From Saprospiraceae bacterium (GTDB lineage: Bacteria > Bacteroidota > Bacteroidia > Chitinophagales > Saprospiraceae): a stretch of 64,000 nt of DNA. Below are positions 9,665 through 18,026 of the stretch, one piece after another. A program made the translations under genes and the position numbers. Below the pieces are notes generated by a model, which was given only the letters and a program-made list of their open reading frames with translations, was not told where the DNA came from and searched no databases. The stretch is from NCBI GenBank assembly GCA_020848695.1, contig JADLHT010000003.1:62001-126000 (forward strand), written 5' to 3'. Each line of letters starts with the position of its first letter. The first letter of the stretch is position 1.

Positions 9665-9991
9665 TTACACAGAAAAACTTTCTCCGCATCCACAGGAACG
9701 TGAAGCATTTGGGTTGACGAAGTGAAAACCTTTACCATCAAGACCACCGCTGAATTCAAGTGTAGAATCAAACAGATATAAGAATGATTTTAAATCAGTA
9801 ACTACCTTTATTCCATTGTCCTCGAATACTTGATCATTAGGTTCTAATTGATCGTCAAATTCCAGATTGTAACTTAATCCGCTACAACCTCCACTGGTCA
9901 CTGATGCTCTAACAAAATGTTCTGAGCCAACGTGTGCTGAATTCATTAATTCATGAATTCTATCCTTAGCCGATTGAGCGACATGTATCAT
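9665..9991 (-). CDS. iscA: Iron-sulfur cluster assembly protein IscA/ErpA type
   Basis: An A-type Fe-S carrier of 108 residues from the ATG at 9991. A TTG two codons further upstream is less likely. The three conserved cysteines are present: Cys36 in SGGCSGLSY and Cys100/Cys102 in the C-terminal CGCGESF motif, at almost the same positions as in E. coli IscA (35, 99, 101). In the known family these cysteines hold Fe or a [2Fe-2S]/[4Fe-4S] cluster for delivery to client enzymes. It is the last gene of an iscS-iscU-iscA unit, 28 bases after iscU. Whether it works as IscA or ErpA cannot be decided from sequence alone. Confidence 0.93.
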   Translation of the reverse strand: MIHVAQSAKDRIHELMNSAHVGSEHFVRASVTSGGCSGLSYNLEFDDQLEPNDQVFEDNGIKVVTDLKSFLYLFDSTLEFSGGLDGKGFHFVNPNASRSCGCGESFSV

Positions 9992-10019
9992 TGTCAATTG
10001 TCTGAATTCTTACAAAGAA

Positions 10020-10409
10020 TTATGCAAGACCATTTTTGGTTTGATAATCTTTAATGGCGGATTTGATTGCATCTTCTGCCAATACCGAGCAATGAATTTT
10101 AACGGGAGGAAGAGCGAGCTCTTCTACAATATCCATATTGTCAATCTTCATTGCGTCTTCTATATTTTTACCTTTCAACCATTCTGTAGCTAAAGAAGAG
10201 GAAGCGATTGCGGATCCACAACCAAATGTCTTGAATTTAGCATCTTCAATCGTATTAGTGTTTGGATTAACCTTTATTTGTAATCTCATCACATCACCAC
10301 ATTCGGGTGCTCCAACGAGACCAGTACCTACATTCGAATCATTTTTATCAAGACTTCCAACATTTTTTGGATGTTTAAAATGATCTAAAACTTTTTCTGA
10401 ATAAGCCAT
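10020..10409 (-). CDS. iscU: Fe-S cluster scaffold protein IscU
   Basis: A 129-residue scaffold on which [2Fe-2S] clusters are built from iron and the sulfur donated by IscS. The family landmarks are intact: Cys37 and Asp39 in APECGDV, Cys64 in FGCGSAIASSS, and Cys107 in the PPVKIHCSVLAEDA segment that also contains the chaperone-recognition LPPVK. The full LPPVK is notable because no hscA/hscB or ferredoxin gene lies next to it here. The chaperones, if present, are encoded elsewhere. It lies 46 bases downstream of iscS and 28 upstream of iscA on the same strand. Confidence 0.96.
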   Translation of the reverse strand: MAYSEKVLDHFKHPKNVGSLDKNDSNVGTGLVGAPECGDVMRLQIKVNPNTNTIEDAKFKTFGCGSAIASSSLATEWLKGKNIEDAMKIDNMDIVEELALPPVKIHCSVLAEDAIKSAIKDYQTKNGLA

Positions 10410-10455
10410 ATTTTAATTTTTAAAATTCAATATAAAAATACATAGAAACAAAAAT

Positions 10456-11679
10456 TTAATGGGAACTCCAAATTACTGTCTTTAAGTCAACTCCTTCCTT
10501 ATACATTTCCCAAATTGGTGATAGATCACGCATATGATTTACACCTGACGCAATAGCTTCAATAGCCTGATCAATTTCTTCTTCTGTCGTGAATCTTCCA
10601 AGACTGAATCTAAGAGATGAATGCGCCAAATCATCTCCCAGTCCCAAAGCAACTAATACATAAGATGGTTCGAGAGAAGCTGAGGTACATGCAGATCCCG
10701 AAGATAAGGCTATATCCTGATTAAAGGTCATCATAAGACCCTCACCTTCTACGTGTTTGAACGACATATTGGTTACATGAGGCATTCTAAAATCCTTTGA
10801 GCCATTAACATAAACCTCTTCCAATTTGCTTTTAAGTCCGGATTCCAATTTATCTCTAAGTTTACTCAGTCTTTCTGCATCCTGTTTCATTTCTTTTGAG
10901 GCTATTTCTGCAGCTTTACCAAATCCTACAATACCAGGAACATTTAATGTGCCCGAACGCATACCTCTTTCATGTCCGCCGCCATCCATTTGCGCAGTAA
11001 CTTTTACTCGTGGATCTTTACGGCTAACATAAAGTGCACCTACACCTTTTGGTCCATACATTTTATGTGCTGAAAATGCCATGAGATGAACACCGTTTTC
11101 TTTTGGATAAACAGGGATTTTGCCTACTGCTTGCGTAGCATCCGACATAAATAGAATTCCATGTTTGGCACAGATGTCGCCTATTTCTTTTATGGGCTGA
11201 ATGACTCCTGTTTCATTATTTGCCCACATAATGGAAATCAGAACCGTACTTGGTTTTATTGCAGATTCTAACTCCTGAAGATTTATACGACCATCAGATC
11301 CAACTTCCAGATAAGTAACTTCTGCTCCTTTTTTTTCCAAAACTTTACAAGTATCAAGAACTGCTTTATGTTCTGTTGTTGCAGTTATAATATGATTTCC
11401 TTTTCGGGAATACATTTCAAAAACACCCTTTATCGCTAGATTATCAGATTCGGTCGCCCCTGAAGTAAAAATTATTTCTTTCTCATCACAATGAATCAGC
11501 TCTGCAATCTGCTGCCTTGCTGTATCTACAGCAGCTTCAGCTTCCCAACCGAAAGGATGACTTCTACTGGCAGCATTTCCTGGATGTTCATAGAAGTATG
11601 GCAGCATTGCCTTAACAACTCTAGGATCGCAGGGAGTTGTAGCATTGTTGTCTAAATAAATCATTTTATTTTGGGCCAT
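10456..11679 (-). CDS. iscS: Cysteine desulfurase IscS
   Basis: A pyridoxal-phosphate enzyme that takes sulfur from cysteine, leaving alanine, and passes it to IscU and other acceptors. With the start at ATG 11679 the protein has 407 residues. The PLP lysine then falls at Lys206 ([10 protein letters not shown]), the same number as in E. coli, and the persulfide cysteine at about Cys331 ([10 protein letters not shown]). An upstream in-frame ATG at 11733 would add 18 residues with no family counterpart before [16 protein letters not shown], so I prefer the shorter form. It is the first gene of iscS-iscU-iscA. No IscR-like regulator is adjacent. Confidence 0.95.
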   Translation of the reverse strand: MAQNKMIYLDNNATTPCDPRVVKAMLPYFYEHPGNAASRSHPFGWEAEAAVDTARQQIAELIHCDEKEIIFTSGATESDNLAIKGVFEMYSRKGNHIITATTEHKAVLDTCKVLEKKGAEVTYLEVGSDGRINLQELESAIKPSTVLISIMWANNETGVIQPIKEIGDICAKHGILFMSDATQAVGKIPVYPKENGVHLMAFSAHKMYGPKGVGALYVSRKDPRVKVTAQMDGGGHERGMRSGTLNVPGIVGFGKAAEIASKEMKQDAERLSKLRDKLESGLKSKLEEVYVNGSKDFRMPHVTNMSFKHVEGEGLMMTFNQDIALSSGSACTSASLEPSYVLVALGLGDDLAHSSLRFSLGRFTTEEEIDQAIEAIASGVNHMRDLSPIWEMYKEGVDLKTVIWSSH

Positions 11680-11836
11680 ATCAGCGAACTTCTTTATTGC
11701 ACAATTTAACGTTAATTCCTTGAATTTGTTCATTCTATGAATATTCTGAACATTTTAAATTGTTCTCCTTCTTACGGCTTAAAGAAAATTTTTTAATACC
11801 ATAAAACTAGGATAGGTTCAAGATTTAGAAAATAGT

Positions 11837-11844
11837 TAATTTTG
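11837..11844 (+). promoter_or_regulatory. Putative -7 promoter element (TAATTTTG) of the meaB-M23-bcp unit
   Basis: TAATTTTG is an exact TAnnTTTG match 35 bases before the TTG start at 11880. A GGTTCAAG at about 11815-11822 could be a weak -33 region. Confidence 0.45.
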
Positions 11845-11879
11845 TTACTGAATAAGTGCGAATTACATATTAAATAAAA

Positions 11880-12881
11880 TTGTATAATATAAATATAACC
11901 GATTGGGTAAACTTAATTGTACAGGGAGATAGAACTGCTATTTCTAAAGCCCTTACTTTGATGGAAAGCAACCTGGCAGAAGACAAGCTTAAAGCGGATG
12001 AACTTCTTAAGTCAATTGATGCTAATCAGCTCGAGAAAAGTATTCGTATAGGCATAACCGGTGCTCCCGGTGTTGGAAAAAGCTCATTAATAAATCAACT
12101 GGGTCCCTATTTTGTCAGACAATTTGGAAAATTAGCGGTGCTGAGTATTGATCCTAGTAGTCAAATTTCCGGAGGAAGCATTATGGGTGATAAATCACGG
12201 ATGAATAAATTAGTCAACGATCCAAATGTTTTTGTAAGACCTGGAAATACAGCCAATGAATTAGGAGGAACAAACAGAAATACGCATTCATGTATTATAA
12301 TTCTGGAAGCTGCCGGATTTCAGACGATTATTGTAGAAACGGTTGGGGTAGGCCAATCAGAAATAGATGTGGTTAATATTTCAGATATTGTTCTATGTCT
12401 CATACAGCCTGGATCAGGAGATGAACTGCAAGCCCTTAAGAGAGGGATTATGGAATGGGGTGATTTATATATTATTTGTAAAGATGACGGAGAATTGGAA
12501 GTTTCGGCTAAAAAGAGTTTGATGGAAATTCAATCTATTTTAAATATTAATTCACGACAAGGCAACAAATTACCTGTAAAAGCAATAAAGATATCTATAA
12601 AAAAAGAAGATTCCGTGTTAAATTTATTTAATTATATTGTAGATTTTATTAATATATTAAATACTGATAATCTTAAAGAAATTAACAGAAATGAAAAAAA
12701 TGCGCGTTATTTTAAACATCATTGGATAGATACTTTAAAAATTCAATTTGAAAACAACCCTATTTTCAATGATACACTTAATGAAATCTTAAAAGAAATA
12801 AAACTTGGTAAGTTTAGTATAGAAAGCGGCATTAAAAAGCTCAATAAGTTTATTTTTGCGGAGCTTTTTAAAAAAGGATGA
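11880..12881 (+). CDS. meaB: MeaB/ArgK-type G3E-family P-loop GTPase
   Basis: A 333-residue GTPase of the family that protects and loads B12-dependent acyl-CoA mutases such as methylmalonyl-CoA mutase. The Walker A motif GAPGVGKSS is at 61-69, followed by the family segments SIDPSSQISGGSIMGDKSRM, FVRPG and VETVGVGQSE. The start is TTG: an in-frame TAA at 11871-11873 blocks any earlier start, and the residues after the TTG (DWVNLIVQGDRTAISKALTLME) align with the usual N-terminus. Oddly, the guanine-recognition motif, normally NKxD, reads CKDD here (IICKDDGE), so nucleotide specificity may be altered. No mutase gene is in the window. It overlaps the M23 peptidase gene by 4 bases (ATGA). Confidence 0.88.
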   Translation: MYNINITDWVNLIVQGDRTAISKALTLMESNLAEDKLKADELLKSIDANQLEKSIRIGITGAPGVGKSSLINQLGPYFVRQFGKLAVLSIDPSSQISGGSIMGDKSRMNKLVNDPNVFVRPGNTANELGGTNRNTHSCIIILEAAGFQTIIVETVGVGQSEIDVVNISDIVLCLIQPGSGDELQALKRGIMEWGDLYIICKDDGELEVSAKKSLMEIQSILNINSRQGNKLPVKAIKISIKKEDSVLNLFNYIVDFINILNTDNLKEINRNEKNARYFKHHWIDTLKIQFENNPIFNDTLNEILKEIKLGKFSIESGIKKLNKFIFAELFKKG

Positions 12882-14584
12882 GTAGTAGGAAATTCTTCTT
12901 AGTCATAGGAATAATATTGTCTTGTATAAAAACAGATAAAGCAACTATAGCATTTAGACCAATCCTTCCTTTTTTCTTAAGTTCACCTATTACGCATAAA
13001 ATATCGGTTACAGGAAGTTTTGGAGAAATTCGATCCAATCATTTTCACGCCGGAATAGATTTTAGATCTTCTAAAGGAATAGATGGAGATTCATTAATCT
13101 CTGCGGCGCCGGGGTTCATCAGAAAAATTAAAATTGATTCAAAAAACTATGGGAAGAGTCTCCTCATCGAACATGAGGGGGGTTATTCTACATTTTATGC
13201 ACACATTCTAAGATTCCGCTCAGACATTGAAGATAAGATTAAGACAGAACAATATAAGAGACAGGAGAACGAATTAGAACTAGAATTAAATCCGGAAGAT
13301 ATACCAGTTGCCACAGGTGAACTTGTAGCATTTATGGGTAATACAGGCGATAGCAGAGGTTCTCATTTGCATTTTGAAGTTAGAATAACCGGTACGGATC
13401 AGGTTGTGGATCCCTCTGAATTTGGACTTCCTATTGAGGATCATATTCCACCTCATTTAAACCGATTTAAGTTGTATGGATTTGATCTCGATGGCAGACA
13501 AGTTTCCGAGAAGTTAATTCATAGTTCAAAACTGAACAAAGTACTAATTCCGGGTGATGTTTTCGGAATGGCGGTAGAAGCATATGATCGAAGCAACAAT
13601 TCTTGGAGGAACATCGGAATAAAATCTGTAAGAATGTTTGTTGATCACAGTCTGTTTTATTCATTTAGCTTAGATTCTTGGTCCCTCCAAGATGCGCGTT
13701 ATCTTAATGCCCACATTGATTATGAAAGCAGATTTCAAGGTAGATTTCACAGATGTTTTAAATTACAGGGTAACAAAATACCAATATATACTTCTGTAGA
13801 AAATGATGGATTCTATTATATTGGAGATGGAAAAGAGCATCATGTAGAACTTTATATATCTGATGCACTTGGCAACGAAACAAAAAAAGAATTTACAATT
13901 CAGAACGCACAATACAAAGTTCAAAATACCAAAATTGAGCTTCCTTATACTCTGTACTTTGATAGGCGATTTGAACATGATTTTGGATTTGGAAAATTTT
14001 TGTTGGAAGCAGGATGTATTTATGATCATGTGCATTGTAAAATTGACACTATTAGCAATAGTTCTCATTCCTGTTTTTGTCCTTGGATTGGAATTTCGCC
14101 CAATAATACACCGCTTCACAAACCAATTGAAATTTCTCTAAAACCAGTAAAATTGATTCCTCAGGAAATGATTGATAAATGTTTTGTAGGATTAAAACGA
14201 GGAAAAGCTGCTGTTTCGTTAAATGGTGAGTGGAAAGATGGAGTTTTGATCGCAAAATCTAAGCAACTTGGCTATTTTTCAATTTTGACCGATACCATTG
14301 CTCCCAGATTAAATCCTAAGAATTTTAAGTATAATATGCTGGGCAGAAAGAGCATGAGTTTTACCATGACGGATAATGTAGCAGATGTCACTGAAAAACG
14401 CTCCAGTATAAAGTACAATGCTTATATTGATGGGCAATGGATAATTTTAGAACATGATCTTAAATCAAGAACCATTACGCATCAATTTGAACCCTGGTTG
14501 AGTACTGGTACACACGAGTTGATCATTGTTCTTGAAGATGTCAGAAAGAACAGGAAAGAGTATAAATATACTTTTTTGATCTAA
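12878..14584 (+). CDS. M23 family zinc metallopeptidase (peptidoglycan endopeptidase type)
   Basis: A 568-residue exported protein with an N-terminal hydrophobic segment and an M23 (LytM-like) domain at about residues 40-175. The zinc ligands are all visible: His57 and Asp61 in NHFHAGIDF and His165 in SHLHFEV, with the second catalytic histidines at YAH109 and SH163. The enzyme therefore looks active, and the family cuts peptide cross-links in peptidoglycan. A ~35-residue Glu/Lys-rich insert (RFRSDIEDKIKTEQYKRQENE) interrupts the domain. The C-terminal ~390 residues are beta-rich and not recognised, probably Ig-like modules. The gene is translationally coupled to meaB through an ATGA overlap. 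The biological link between the two is unclear. Confidence 0.88.
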   Translation: MSSRKFFLVIGIILSCIKTDKATIAFRPILPFFLSSPITHKISVTGSFGEIRSNHFHAGIDFRSSKGIDGDSLISAAPGFIRKIKIDSKNYGKSLLIEHEGGYSTFYAHILRFRSDIEDKIKTEQYKRQENELELELNPEDIPVATGELVAFMGNTGDSRGSHLHFEVRITGTDQVVDPSEFGLPIEDHIPPHLNRFKLYGFDLDGRQVSEKLIHSSKLNKVLIPGDVFGMAVEAYDRSNNSWRNIGIKSVRMFVDHSLFYSFSLDSWSLQDARYLNAHIDYESRFQGRFHRCFKLQGNKIPIYTSVENDGFYYIGDGKEHHVELYISDALGNETKKEFTIQNAQYKVQNTKIELPYTLYFDRRFEHDFGFGKFLLEAGCIYDHVHCKIDTISNSSHSCFCPWIGISPNNTPLHKPIEISLKPVKLIPQEMIDKCFVGLKRGKAAVSLNGEWKDGVLIAKSKQLGYFSILTDTIAPRLNPKNFKYNMLGRKSMSFTMTDNVADVTEKRSSIKYNAYIDGQWIILEHDLKSRTITHQFEPWLSTGTHELIIVLEDVRKNRKEYKYTFLI

Positions 14585-14596
14585 ATAATTTCTTTT

Positions 14597-15079
14597 ATGG
14601 AAAATTATAAGCCCAAATTTAAAGTTTTAGAAGGTAATATTTTTCCGGATGTTACTCTTGCAAATCAAATTGGAAATTTAGTGTCAATTCATAAGATTGA
14701 ATCTGAAATTACGATTTTATTTTTTTATCCACAAGATGATACACCAACCTGTACGAAGGAAGCCTGTGGGATCAGAGATAACCTTGACCGTTTAAAAGAT
14801 TATGGTTGTAAAATTTATGGGATAAGTCCAGACAATGCTAAATCACATCAAAAATTTATAGAAAAATTTAAGTTGAATTTTGATTTATTAACGGATTCGG
14901 ATCATCTACTCGCTAGCGAATTAGGAATATGGGGTAAAAAACAGATGTTTGGTAAGGAATATGATGGCTTGCATCGTGTTACCTATGTATTAAATAAAGT
15001 AAAAAATATCCATAGAATAATTTATCCGGTTGACAGCAGCATACATTCACAACAGATCATCGATGCAATAAATTCTTAA
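14597..15079 (+). CDS. bcp: Thioredoxin-dependent thiol peroxidase (Bcp/PrxQ peroxiredoxin)
   Basis: A 160-residue atypical 2-Cys peroxiredoxin that reduces hydrogen peroxide and organic hydroperoxides in the cytoplasm. The motif TPTCTKEACGIRD carries the peroxidatic Cys52 and the resolving Cys57 with the five-residue spacing typical of the Bcp/PrxQ group. The conserved YPQDDTP and later LLTDSDHLLASELGIWG segments are present. There is no signal peptide. It starts 12 bases after the M23 peptidase gene and is likely the last gene of the meaB unit. Confidence 0.94.
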   Translation: MENYKPKFKVLEGNIFPDVTLANQIGNLVSIHKIESEITILFFYPQDDTPTCTKEACGIRDNLDRLKDYGCKIYGISPDNAKSHQKFIEKFKLNFDLLTDSDHLLASELGIWGKKQMFGKEYDGLHRVTYVLNKVKNIHRIIYPVDSSIHSQQIIDAINS

Positions 15080-15396
15080 GCTTGATAAGTTTTGAGAATT
15101 GTTTTATAAAATTGATCATTATTTTGTAGAGTATAGTTGCTGTTTTGTGGATGATTGATTAGAATTTTGGAAAGTTAAAAGTCCTTGAACCTGATTTTGT
15201 TGATAATGATAATGAATTCTTTAGGCAGTGTAAAAGTTTTTGCTTTTTTAATCGAGTATGGAACATTTATAATTAATACTTAAATATGTGATTCATTGTA
15301 ATCAAACCCGGATATATATTAATTTACTAAAACATATGAATTATTTTAAAACTTTCTCTTGAATTTCCTTAATTAATCTGATCTTCGTAAAATCTT
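15080..15396. other. Intergenic region, no gene seen
   Basis: 317 bases of AT-rich sequence between bcp and the malic enzyme gene. I see no RNA gene, repeat or coding signal. It probably contains the malic enzyme promoter near its right end, but no exact TAnnTTTG match is visible there. Confidence 0.5.
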
Positions 15397-16581
15397 ATGA
15401 GTGTTTTTGATAGAGCAATAGAATTGCATGAAAAGGCCAAAGGCAAAATATCAGTTGAGAATAAAATTAATATTCAGTCAACAGAAGACCTTTCTCTTGC
15501 ATATTCTCCCGGGGTAGCTGCACCTTGTATAAAAATATATGAAGATTTAAACAAGGTCTATGACTATACAATAAAGGGGAATACTGTTGCCATAGTATCT
15601 GATGGTTCTGCTGTATTAGGGCTTGGCAACATTGGGGCAAGTGCATCTATTCCTGTAATGGAAGGTAAAGCCATGTTGTTCAAAAGATTTGCAGGAATTA
15701 ACGGATTCCCAATCTGTCTTAATACCCAAAACTCAGATGAAATAGTATCTATTGTAAAGAATATTGCACCTGTATTTGGTGGAATTAATCTAGAAGATAT
15801 TTCTTCTCCAAGATGCTTTGAAATTGAAGATCGTTTACAAGATATCGGAATTCCTGTTTTTCACGATGATCAACATGGTACTGCCATTGTTGTTCTTGCC
15901 GCAATTATGAATTTTTGTCGATTGACGGGAAGAAAAATGGAAGATCTGAGAGTAGTAGTTAATGGGGCAGGTGCTGCAGGAATAGCCATCAGTAAATATA
16001 TAGGAAAGAAGGATGCGCATACTGCCAATCAGCAAATTGTAAGGGACATAATTGTATGCGATTCTGTTGGAATAATTAACAAGGATCGAACAGATCTAAA
16101 TGGTGTCAAAAAAGATTTATTGAATTTTACAAACAAAGAGAATTTTGGAGGAAGCATCTTTGATGCTATTCGGAATGCAGATGTTTTTATTGGTGTGAGC
16201 AAGGAAGATTTATTAAAAAGAGAAGATATCAGAACAATGGAGAAAGAACCATTAATACTTGCTTTAGCCAATCCGGTTCCTGAAATTCTTCCTGAAGAAG
16301 CTTATGCGGGAGGCGCTTTAGTTGTTGGTACTGGTAGATCTGATTTTCCTAATCAAGTAAACAATGTTCTTGCATTTCCAGGTATATTTTTGGGAGCCAT
16401 GCGGGTTCGTGCTCCTAGGATTACTCTTGCAATGAAATTTGCAGCTGCTGAAGCGATTGCCAGTGGAATATCCGATCTGAGTCGGGATCATATTATTCCT
16501 CCGGTAATGGACGAAAGTATAGCTCCCAGGGTAGCTAATGCAGTTGCAGAAATTTATCAGAAGAGCTTGCAGGTCATATAA
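15397..16581 (+). CDS. Malic enzyme (oxaloacetate-decarboxylating malate dehydrogenase)
   Basis: A 394-residue, single-domain bacterial malic enzyme converting malate to pyruvate and CO2 with reduction of NAD(P). The malate-binding half includes Tyr36 in LAYSPGVAAPC and Lys91 in MEGKAMLFKRF. The conserved HDDQHGTAIVVLAA stretch and the nucleotide-binding NGAGAAGIAISKY motif follow. The C-terminal phosphotransacetylase-like domain found in the long MaeB form is absent, which puts it with the short ~400-residue type. Cofactor preference cannot be assigned safely. It is followed after 37 bases by an aldehyde dehydrogenase on the same strand, so the two may be co-transcribed. Confidence 0.94.
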   Translation: MSVFDRAIELHEKAKGKISVENKINIQSTEDLSLAYSPGVAAPCIKIYEDLNKVYDYTIKGNTVAIVSDGSAVLGLGNIGASASIPVMEGKAMLFKRFAGINGFPICLNTQNSDEIVSIVKNIAPVFGGINLEDISSPRCFEIEDRLQDIGIPVFHDDQHGTAIVVLAAIMNFCRLTGRKMEDLRVVVNGAGAAGIAISKYIGKKDAHTANQQIVRDIIVCDSVGIINKDRTDLNGVKKDLLNFTNKENFGGSIFDAIRNADVFIGVSKEDLLKREDIRTMEKEPLILALANPVPEILPEEAYAGGALVVGTGRSDFPNQVNNVLAFPGIFLGAMRVRAPRITLAMKFAAAEAIASGISDLSRDHIIPPVMDESIAPRVANAVAEIYQKSLQVI

Positions 16582-16618
16582 AATATTTATAGTATTTACT
16601 TGAAGTTCAAATTGTTCA

Positions 16619-18016
16619 ATGGAAGTACTCCAGACTTTTCAGGATTTAGTGAATGCATTTCAACGAGATCCCTATCCCGATATCTCTAAAAGACTTGATA
16701 AATTAAAAATATTAAGAAAAGGAATCGTTCGTTATCGTCCAGAGATCCGGTTAGCGCTTAAGCAAGACCTTGGAAAGTCAGATTTTGAATCTGATAGTTC
16801 AGAAATACTGATCGTATTGAGAGAACTGGATAAGACATTGAAGAATTTGCAATTTTGGACTCAGAATAAATTTGTAAGTTCTGATTTTCTATTGATAGGT
16901 AGCCAATCCTATATTCGCTATGAACCAAAAGGTGTTATTCTTATTCTTTCACCATGGAATTATCCTATTAGTTTAGTACTTAATCCACTCATCGCGGCTT
17001 ATTCAGCGGGAAACAGAGTATTAATTAAACCTTCAGAGTTTGTCTCAACCTGCAATAGAGTATTGCTAAAGATCATTAGCGAATGTTTTGATTCCAGTGA
17101 GGTAATCATTGTGGAAGGTGATCATACATTGGCCAACAGTTTGTGTTATCTTCCATTTAATATGATTTTCTTTACGGGTTCAGGAAAGACAGCTAAAAAG
17201 GTTTTGTATGCTGCATCTCAAAATCTGAGCTATTGTGCACTCGAATTAGGTGGAAAATGCCCGGTAATTATTGATGATCATACTAATTTGAAATCGATTG
17301 TACAGGATATTGCTTTTGCAAAAACTTTAAATTCTGGTCAATCCTGTCTTGCACCGGATTTTGTCTATTTAAAGGAAGATCAGGTTGAGGATTTTGTGCG
17401 GTACTGGAATGAATGGATTAATAAGATGTATGGTGAGGATATTTTAAATTCAGAAGATTATTCTAGAATTATTAATGAAAAGCAATTTTTGAGAATTACA
17501 GAAATGGTAGATCTTACATTGTCTTCTGGAGCAATTGCATTGAATGAATATAAGGTCGATTTGAAACGTCTTAAGATTAAGCCTTTATTATTAGGAAATA
17601 TACAATGGAACCATGCAATTATGCAAGAAGAAGTATTTGGTCCGGTGTTACCTTTAATGGTTTATCATAGTAAAGAGGATATTGCCAATGAACTAATCCA
17701 TCAAATGCGCCCTTTGAATATGTATGTCTTCAGTAATAATGATAACTTTATTAAGAGTCTTTTAAAGAACGTTCGTTCAGGGAATGTTTCAATCAATCAA
17801 TGCCTCCTGAATTATACAGAATGTAATCTTCCCTTTGGTGGTGATCATCACAGTGGGATTGGTAAGTATCACGGGTATTTCGGATTTATTGAATTTTCCC
17901 ACCAGAGGTCAGTTTCCAGACAAAGCAAAATACCTTCAACCTTAAAATTGTTTTATCCACCATATAAACAGTTAAAGATTAAATTGATGAACTTATTGAT
18001 AAAATTGTATTCTTAA
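16619..18016 (+). CDS. Aldehyde dehydrogenase, class 3 type
   Basis: A 465-residue NAD(P)-dependent aldehyde dehydrogenase. The general base is Glu209 in ALELGGKCP and the catalytic thiol is Cys243 in NSGQSCLAPDF. The SPWNYPISLVLNPL and IKPSE segments belong to the cofactor-binding domain. Length and motif wording fit the ALDH3 group (fatty and aromatic aldehydes). Its tail, which ends FYPPYKQLKIKLMNLLIKLY, is basic and amphipathic and could associate with membrane as in some ALDH3 enzymes. The substrate is unknown. It lies between the malic enzyme gene and the DPP-IV-like peptidase gene, 10 bases before the latter. Confidence 0.92.
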   Translation: MEVLQTFQDLVNAFQRDPYPDISKRLDKLKILRKGIVRYRPEIRLALKQDLGKSDFESDSSEILIVLRELDKTLKNLQFWTQNKFVSSDFLLIGSQSYIRYEPKGVILILSPWNYPISLVLNPLIAAYSAGNRVLIKPSEFVSTCNRVLLKIISECFDSSEVIIVEGDHTLANSLCYLPFNMIFFTGSGKTAKKVLYAASQNLSYCALELGGKCPVIIDDHTNLKSIVQDIAFAKTLNSGQSCLAPDFVYLKEDQVEDFVRYWNEWINKMYGEDILNSEDYSRIINEKQFLRITEMVDLTLSSGAIALNEYKVDLKRLKIKPLLLGNIQWNHAIMQEEVFGPVLPLMVYHSKEDIANELIHQMRPLNMYVFSNNDNFIKSLLKNVRSGNVSINQCLLNYTECNLPFGGDHHSGIGKYHGYFGFIEFSHQRSVSRQSKIPSTLKLFYPPYKQLKIKLMNLLIKLYS

Positions 18017-18026
18017 ATTTTTTATT

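Noticed and set aside
9525-9725. 66-codon forward open frame
   Set aside because: It runs into the antisense of iscA, has no promoter or signal, and its composition looks random.
13895-13935. Low-complexity stretch (ACAATACAAAGTTCAAAATACC) resembling a dispersed repeat
   Set aside because: It stays in frame within the M23 gene and I see no second copy in the window, so no repeat can be claimed.
13763-14141. Two overlapping open frames (118 and 92 codons) within the M23 peptidase gene
   Set aside because: Shadows of the M23 gene, whose frame continues through the region with normal composition.
15225-15265. AAAAG...CTTTTTT stretch as a terminator for bcp
   Set aside because: The possible stem is five AT-rich pairs, which is not more than expected in this composition.
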